DNA of 56,639 nt from Verrucomicrobiota bacterium (GTDB taxonomy: Bacteria; Verrucomicrobiota; Verrucomicrobiia; Limisphaerales; UBA1096). The position numbers were made by a program, and so were the translations under genes. The stretch is from the NCBI GenBank assembly GCA_014382705.1, contig JACNJE010000114.1, positions 1-56,639 on the forward strand. Direction: 5' to 3'. The notes beneath the pieces were generated by a model. The model made no database searches, had not been told where the DNA came from, and saw nothing but the letters and a program-made list of their open reading frames with translations. This document shows positions 52,541-56,639 of this stretch, one piece after another (the stretch's first letter is position 1; each line of letters opens with the position of its first letter).

Positions 52541-54601
52541 TCAAGGCTTGTCCAAGTTCACCTTCTTCAACAACACCTGATACTCCGGTTCATCCTTCCA
52601 CTGGTCATAAACCGGCTTAAGGGTAAACATCACATTACCTGGTGATTTTTTCTCAACGGCTTTGTTCAGCCAATAGAATGCTTTTTCCTTATCGCCCAGC
52701 TCTGCATAAATATCGGCAATGAAGGGCTCCGAAACATATCGATCCGGTGTTGTTTTTAGGTGTAACAGGGTGGCAAGCAGTTCATACGCTCGGCCTTTGT
52801 TTCCAAGCCTTGCCTCACAACGGGCTGTGTAAGACAAGGCTGGGATTATCTGTGTTATGTCCTCAACGTGTTGTTCGATGACTTCGATCCCTTTCTCGGC
52901 TTTGTTTAAGCGTAGGTATGCAAGAGCCGATCGAATGATAAAATTGATGTTCTCCTTACCCGAAAGATTATACGCTCGTTGGAAATGGGGAATCGCTGCG
53001 TTCGGCTTATTTGAATAAAGGTTGAAGCGGCCGAGAGCTCCCGAAATGATGGGTGAGATGGGATCCAACTCAAAAGCCTTATTTGCATATTCTACCGCCG
53101 TTTTGGGTGATCGGGTTTCGAGCATCAACGCTCCTCTCCATTGCCAGGCGGTTGCGTAGTTTTTATTAAGGCTTATGGATTGTGAAAACAATTTATCTGC
53201 CTTGCTCCAGTTGTGTTCCACCGTCTCTAATGACGCCAATGTTGCCCAAGGCTCTGCCAGACTTGGATCGAGCGTTTTGGCTTTTTCTGCATTTTCCCTT
53301 GCTTTGGGATACGCCATGGTCGGAGGGGCGATTTGCCAATAGGGAAACACGAGATAAATATCCGCCAGTCCCGAGTAGGCCAGGGCGAAGTTGGGATCGA
53401 GTTCGATGGCTTTCTCGAAATGTTGGATCGCGTTGGCGAAGCCTTGCCGGGAGCGTTTCTTCCATTCGATCCGGCCTTGCAGATATTCCTGATACGCCTC
53501 CGGGTTTTCCGTGGCACGCTTGGTCACTTTGGCCAGTTCGTCGGGGGAAAGGACCAGTTGCAGTTCCCCAGCGACCGATTGGGCAATGTCGCCCTGCAGC
53601 TTGAGCATGTCCTTTGTGCTGCCGTCGAACGACTGGCTCCACTTGACCTCCTGCGAGTTGGCGTCGACCAGATTGACGATCACCTTCAGTTGCTCGTTGC
53701 CCTGCTGGATGGTGCCGCGTAGCAGGCTGCCGGCATTAAGTTGCTGCCCGATCTCGATTGGGCTGAGCGACGACTCCTTAAACTTCATCGTCGAGTTGGA
53801 GGCGATCACTGTGAGCCCGCTGACCGGCTGCAGTTTGCTGATCAACTCCATCGTCATCCCCTCGGCGATGAATTCATTGTCGCTCGTTCCCAGCACCTTG
53901 AACGGCAGGATCGCCAGCTTGGTCGCGGAAAGCGTCTCAGCCTCGACGGGCGGAGTCTGCGCTTGGCCAAGCGGGGGATCGGTTTGCGTGGGGTTGGCTT
54001 GTGAGGGTTCTTCGGTGTTGTCGCTTGGCTTGAGTTCGTCGGATGGGATCAGGAGAAAGGCGGCAACGGCCAGCCCGGCCACCACGGCGGCGGCGATCAG
54101 GCCAAGCGGTTTCCTGGCCGCTGTCGTCTGGCTTTGGTGCGCGGCAAGGGAGGCTTCGAGGGCGTCGTCGCCTTCCAGCCCGGCCTGCGTGGCGTCGACG
54201 GTGACACCGCGCTTGGCCAACGAGCGCACCATTGCGCGGAAGGCGGCGTCCTCGTTTTCCGCAAAATACTCGACGCGCTGGATGCCGGCCAACTGGTACT
54301 CCATCGTCCCCGGGATGTCGGCCGACTCGAGGTAGACAGGGATGATCGGCTTTTTGCGCTCGGAAGCGAGGGCGAGTTCCTTGACGACGTTTTCCGACTC
54401 GGTGGAGTGAGGGGAGATGGACAGGAGCATGACCTTGCAGTCCCGGATGGCGTTGACGATCTCCTGACTCCACATGGTGGAGACATCGATGCCGGCCTGG
54501 TCGATCCACACCGTGACCCCGGCATCGCGCAGCCGTTTCACCAGCCCTAGAACCCGCTCCCGGTCCTTCGCCGCGTAACTAATAAATACATCCGCACTCA
54601 T
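52541..54601 (-). CDS. TIR domain / single-TM / TolB-like / TPR protein (copy 2)
   Basis: The same architecture as the first copy, 686 residues: TIR 1-135 (VFISYAAKD, with SQE near 45-47), variable linker, TM helix 166-185, TolB-like domain about 225-345 (LAILPFKVLG), then a long TPR array from about 355 (AIQHFEKAIELDPNFALAY) to the end. The ATG at 54601 matches the start of copy 1; GTG 54616 would overlap the upstream stop as GTGA, indicating coupling with copy 3. Only the TIR-coding part is nearly identical to copy 3 (see repeat). Confidence 0.86.
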   Translation of the reverse strand: MSADVFISYAAKDRERVLGLVKRLRDAGVTVWIDQAGIDVSTMWSQEIVNAIRDCKVMLLSISPHSTESENVVKELALASERKKPIIPVYLESADIPGTMEYQLAGIQRVEYFAENEDAAFRAMVRSLAKRGVTVDATQAGLEGDDALEASLAAHQSQTTAARKPLGLIAAAVVAGLAVAAFLLIPSDELKPSDNTEEPSQANPTQTDPPLGQAQTPPVEAETLSATKLAILPFKVLGTSDNEFIAEGMTMELISKLQPVSGLTVIASNSTMKFKESSLSPIEIGQQLNAGSLLRGTIQQGNEQLKVIVNLVDANSQEVKWSQSFDGSTKDMLKLQGDIAQSVAGELQLVLSPDELAKVTKRATENPEAYQEYLQGRIEWKKRSRQGFANAIQHFEKAIELDPNFALAYSGLADIYLVFPYWQIAPPTMAYPKARENAEKAKTLDPSLAEPWATLASLETVEHNWSKADKLFSQSISLNKNYATAWQWRGALMLETRSPKTAVEYANKAFELDPISPIISGALGRFNLYSNKPNAAIPHFQRAYNLSGKENINFIIRSALAYLRLNKAEKGIEVIEQHVEDITQIIPALSYTARCEARLGNKGRAYELLATLLHLKTTPDRYVSEPFIADIYAELGDKEKAFYWLNKAVEKKSPGNVMFTLKPVYDQWKDEPEYQVLLKKVNLDKP
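54147..54543. repeat. 397-bp direct repeat, TIR-coding segment, copy A
   Basis: Matches 56243-56639 with two differences seen by eye (about 99.5% identity); offset 2,096 bp. It covers most of the TIR-coding region. The DNA beyond 54147 towards the TM and TPR parts diverges abruptly. Confidence 0.9.
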
Positions 54602-54612
54602 GGTTTTGGCGT

Positions 54613-56639
54613 TCACTTCGTTTTGTCATAAGTCCAAGGCACCCAGCCTTTGATCGAGTTCATCACGTTGAGATACCTTGGATCATCGAGGTATGTCTTG
54701 GGGAGGAACGCTGTGTAAAACCCCAAGGTTGTTGATCGTTCTTCCAGTGCTTTTCCCAGCCAATAAAAACCTTGTTCCTCCAGCCCGACCACCAAACAAA
54801 AGTGAGCTATCTCTTCCTTAGGGACATACATTAGTTGTGACATCGTGATCAATTCCACTAAGAGTTGATAGGCTTTTTCTTTGTTGCCTGCCTTGTAATG
54901 GGCAACGCCCAAGTTTACATAAAGTGTGGTCATCCCTTTCAAATTGGGCTTTTGTGCTTCAAACACCTCGATGGCCTTTTGGGGTTCTCCTTCCAAAATG
55001 TGGCAAATACTTAAATCCCAAACGGATCGATGAAATCCGGGATACTTTTTTAAACATTCGACCGCACTATTCTTGGCTGATTCGATATCCTTTGAGTAAA
55101 TTAACGAAAAACATACCCCGTGTTCCGAGATGGCATTCGACGGATCCAATTCAAAGGCGATTTTAGAACGCTTTAAGCCTTCCTCATGATCACCTAAAAT
55201 CTGTGCGCAAGCTCCTCCCCATGTGAAGGTTATCGCATGGTTCGGATTTAAGCTCATGGCTTTTTTGAACAACTCATTAGCTTTAAGCACGTCGTAATCA
55301 AACGACATGGTGATCATGGCCAGATTGGTCATTGCTTCCCCAAGGTTCGGGTTGATTTCCAAGGCTTTCTCCGATGCTTCACGCGCTTTCTCCACGGCTT
55401 CCTTCGGATACGAGATGCCATAAAACGTTTCCATCAACCGGACATCCGCGATGCCGACGTATGCCAGTGCGAAATTTTCGTCAAGCGCGATGGCTTGGTT
55501 GAACAATTCGATGGCGCCTTCGAACGATTCCTTGGTGCGTTGATCCCAGAGTTTGCGGCCTTGGAGGTACAGTTCATACGCCTCGGCGCTGTTGGTCTCG
55601 GCCTTGGCCAAATTGGCGGTTTCCTCGACGCCGAGGACGCCCTTGAGTTGTTTGGCCACGGACTGGGCGATTTGGCTTTGCAACTTCAGGATGCCGGAGA
55701 GTTTGTCGTCGTAACTTTCGCTCCATTGGATGACGCCATCGTTGGCGTCCACCAGTTTCACGTTCACGCGGACATCCCCATCTGATTCCAACACATCCCC
55801 GGTGATGATACTGCCGACCTTCAGCGCCTGGCCGATTTCCTGAAACGGCTTGGTGCTGTCCTGCGCAGCGGCGGACCGCTCGGAAATGACCGTGAGCCCC
55901 GGCACGCGCTGGAGTTTCATGGTGAGGTCGGAGACGAGGCCGTAGCTGAACGACTCCCCCTTGCCGCCTTCGCCGAGCACCTTGAACGGCAGCACGACCA
56001 GTTTGTTGGTGCTAAGTGTCTCGGGGGCAGGAGGCGGGGTTTGGGCTTGGCCAAGCGGGGGCGGTGTCTGCGGGGACTCGGTCGTCGTGGGTGAGTCGCC
56101 CGTGTCGCTTGGCTGGGTGTCGGCGCTTGGCCACAACAAAAACGCAGCGATGGCCGCGACGGCAACGGCGACTGCGGCGATCAGGCCGCGCTTGGCCGGG
56201 GCCGGTTTCTGTCGGGTGCGCGCTTGGTTATGGTGGGCGGCGAGGGAGGCTTCGAGGGCGTCGTCGCCTTCCAGTCCGGCCTGCGTGGCGTCGACGGTGA
56301 CGCCGCGCTTGGCCAACGAGCGCACCATTGCGCGGAAGGCGGCGTCCTCGTTTTCCGCAAAATACTCGACGCGCTGGATGCCGGCCAACTGGTACTCCAT
56401 CGTCCCCGGGATGTCGGCCGACTCGAGGTAGACAGGGATGATCGGCTTTTTGCGCTCGGAAGCGAGGGCGAGTTCCTTGACGACGTTTTCCGACTCGGTG
56501 GAGTGAGGGGAGATGGACAGGAGCATGACCTTGCAGTCCCGGATGGCGTTGACGATCTCCTGACTCCACATGGTGGAGACATCGATGCCGGCCTGGTCGA
56601 TCCACACCGTGACCCCGGCATCGCGCAGCCGTTTCACCA
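54613..56639 (-). CDS. TIR domain / single-TM / TolB-like / TPR protein (copy 3, 5' end outside window)
   Basis: Partial: the coding region continues past the right window edge, so about 20 N-terminal residues including VFISYA are missing. What remains starts VKRLRDAGVTVWIDQ and is the same as copy 2 through AGLEGDDALEASLAAH. After the TM helix (GLIAAVAVAVAAIAAFLL) comes the TolB-like domain (LVVLPFKVLGEGG) and a TPR array with different sequence from copy 2 (AIELFNQAIALDENFALAY to KGWVPWTY). First gene of a two-gene set with copy 2, with GTGA/TGA overlap if GTG 54616 is used. Confidence 0.85.
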   Translation of the reverse strand, partial: VKRLRDAGVTVWIDQAGIDVSTMWSQEIVNAIRDCKVMLLSISPHSTESENVVKELALASERKKPIIPVYLESADIPGTMEYQLAGIQRVEYFAENEDAAFRAMVRSLAKRGVTVDATQAGLEGDDALEASLAAHHNQARTRQKPAPAKRGLIAAVAVAVAAIAAFLLWPSADTQPSDTGDSPTTTESPQTPPPLGQAQTPPPAPETLSTNKLVVLPFKVLGEGGKGESFSYGLVSDLTMKLQRVPGLTVISERSAAAQDSTKPFQEIGQALKVGSIITGDVLESDGDVRVNVKLVDANDGVIQWSESYDDKLSGILKLQSQIAQSVAKQLKGVLGVEETANLAKAETNSAEAYELYLQGRKLWDQRTKESFEGAIELFNQAIALDENFALAYVGIADVRLMETFYGISYPKEAVEKAREASEKALEINPNLGEAMTNLAMITMSFDYDVLKANELFKKAMSLNPNHAITFTWGGACAQILGDHEEGLKRSKIAFELDPSNAISEHGVCFSLIYSKDIESAKNSAVECLKKYPGFHRSVWDLSICHILEGEPQKAIEVFEAQKPNLKGMTTLYVNLGVAHYKAGNKEKAYQLLVELITMSQLMYVPKEEIAHFCLVVGLEEQGFYWLGKALEERSTTLGFYTAFLPKTYLDDPRYLNVMNSIKGWVPWTYDKTK
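56243..56639. repeat. 397-bp direct repeat, TIR-coding segment, copy B
   Basis: Partner of 54147-54543; reaches the window edge, so the full repeat is probably longer. Confidence 0.9.

Larger units (their letters stand above)
1200..56060. repeat. Highly iterated palindrome, core TTGGCCAA
   Basis: About fifty exact TTGGCCAA octamers by eye, usually within CGCTTGGCCAAGCG. Examples: 1202, 1431, 2800, 5883, 7384, 7533, 9971, 12283, 14438, 17397, 17931, 18173, 20663, 21799, 22976, 25335, 27585, 28573, 29733, 32188, 34333, 37428, 38713, 43843, 45368, 48145, 49530, 52331, 53960, 56044. Inside genes it codes LGQA, LAKR or AWPS depending on phase. Half-sites (GCGCTTGGC) are more frequent still. Confidence 0.93.

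Noticed and set aside
1..56639. Restriction-modification gene for the GGCC/TGGCCA-containing palindrome
   Set aside because: No methyltransferase or nuclease of that kind is encoded here; the hypothesis cannot be tested in this window.
1..56639. tRNA, rRNA or riboswitch genes
   Set aside because: No T-arm/anticodon pattern, rRNA segment or known riboswitch core was recognised by eye; small RNAs cannot be excluded.

Overview
The window looks like chromosome of a GC-rich member of the PVC superphylum, most likely Verrucomicrobiota. This rests on gene content, not on a marker search: two formylglycine sulfatases, a DUF1080 protein, a 1,435-residue CotH/lamin-tail protein, a pseudopilin of the type common in that phylum, futalosine-route menaquinone synthesis (MqnD) and several Gfo/Idh/MocA oxidoreductases. 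No rRNA, tRNA, phage or insertion-sequence gene is recognisable.

Layout. 0-9 kb: a TIR/TPR membrane protein, mqnD, sulfatase, sppA, a small membrane protein, a phosphoesterase and a second sulfatase with a frameshift. 9-12.2 kb: accessory-looking stretch with a 59-residue ribbon-helix-helix candidate, a small membrane protein, a pseudopilin, three copies of a GTATAC-centred palindrome and a secreted orphan. 12.3-16.3 kb: a GntP-type permease with an internal 231-bp repeat, an ArgA-like acetyltransferase and an L,D-transpeptidase. 16.6-29.7 kb: mostly housekeeping (dehydrogenase, glycosyltransferase, rimO, pgsA, pgpA, a tandem hydrolase, a histone-H1-like protein, an exonuclease, the tyrA-aroA-cmk-plsC operon, pyrH). 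29.7-37.4 kb: two divergent sets of aldolase, dehydrogenase and MFS genes that look catabolic, plus a beta-propeller protein. 37.4-43.2 kb: a metal ABC transporter operon (binding protein, porin, ATPase, two permeases) behind a promoter with two inverted-repeat boxes; the first permease carries a DtxR/MntR-like repressor domain. 43.4-49.7 kb: rpmB, the CotH giant, DUF1080, trpC. 49.7-52.3 kb: a full phage-shock locus, pspF divergent from pspABC, with a sigma-54-type promoter. 52.5-56.6 kb: two more TIR/TPR paralogues, the last cut by the window edge.

The strongest unexplained signal is genome-scale: a palindrome with core TTGGCCAA, extended best as GCGCTTGGCCAAGCGC, occurs about fifty times (fewer than one expected), inside genes in all three phases and between genes. 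It recalls the cyanobacterial HIP1 element. Other candidates for new biology are the permease-tethered metal repressor with its matching operator boxes, and the TIR / single-helix / TolB-like / TPR proteins, two of which share an almost identical TIR-coding segment.

Starts were chosen by homology, Shine-Dalgarno spacing and overlap with neighbours; GTG and TTG starts are frequent here and several remain uncertain, as noted.
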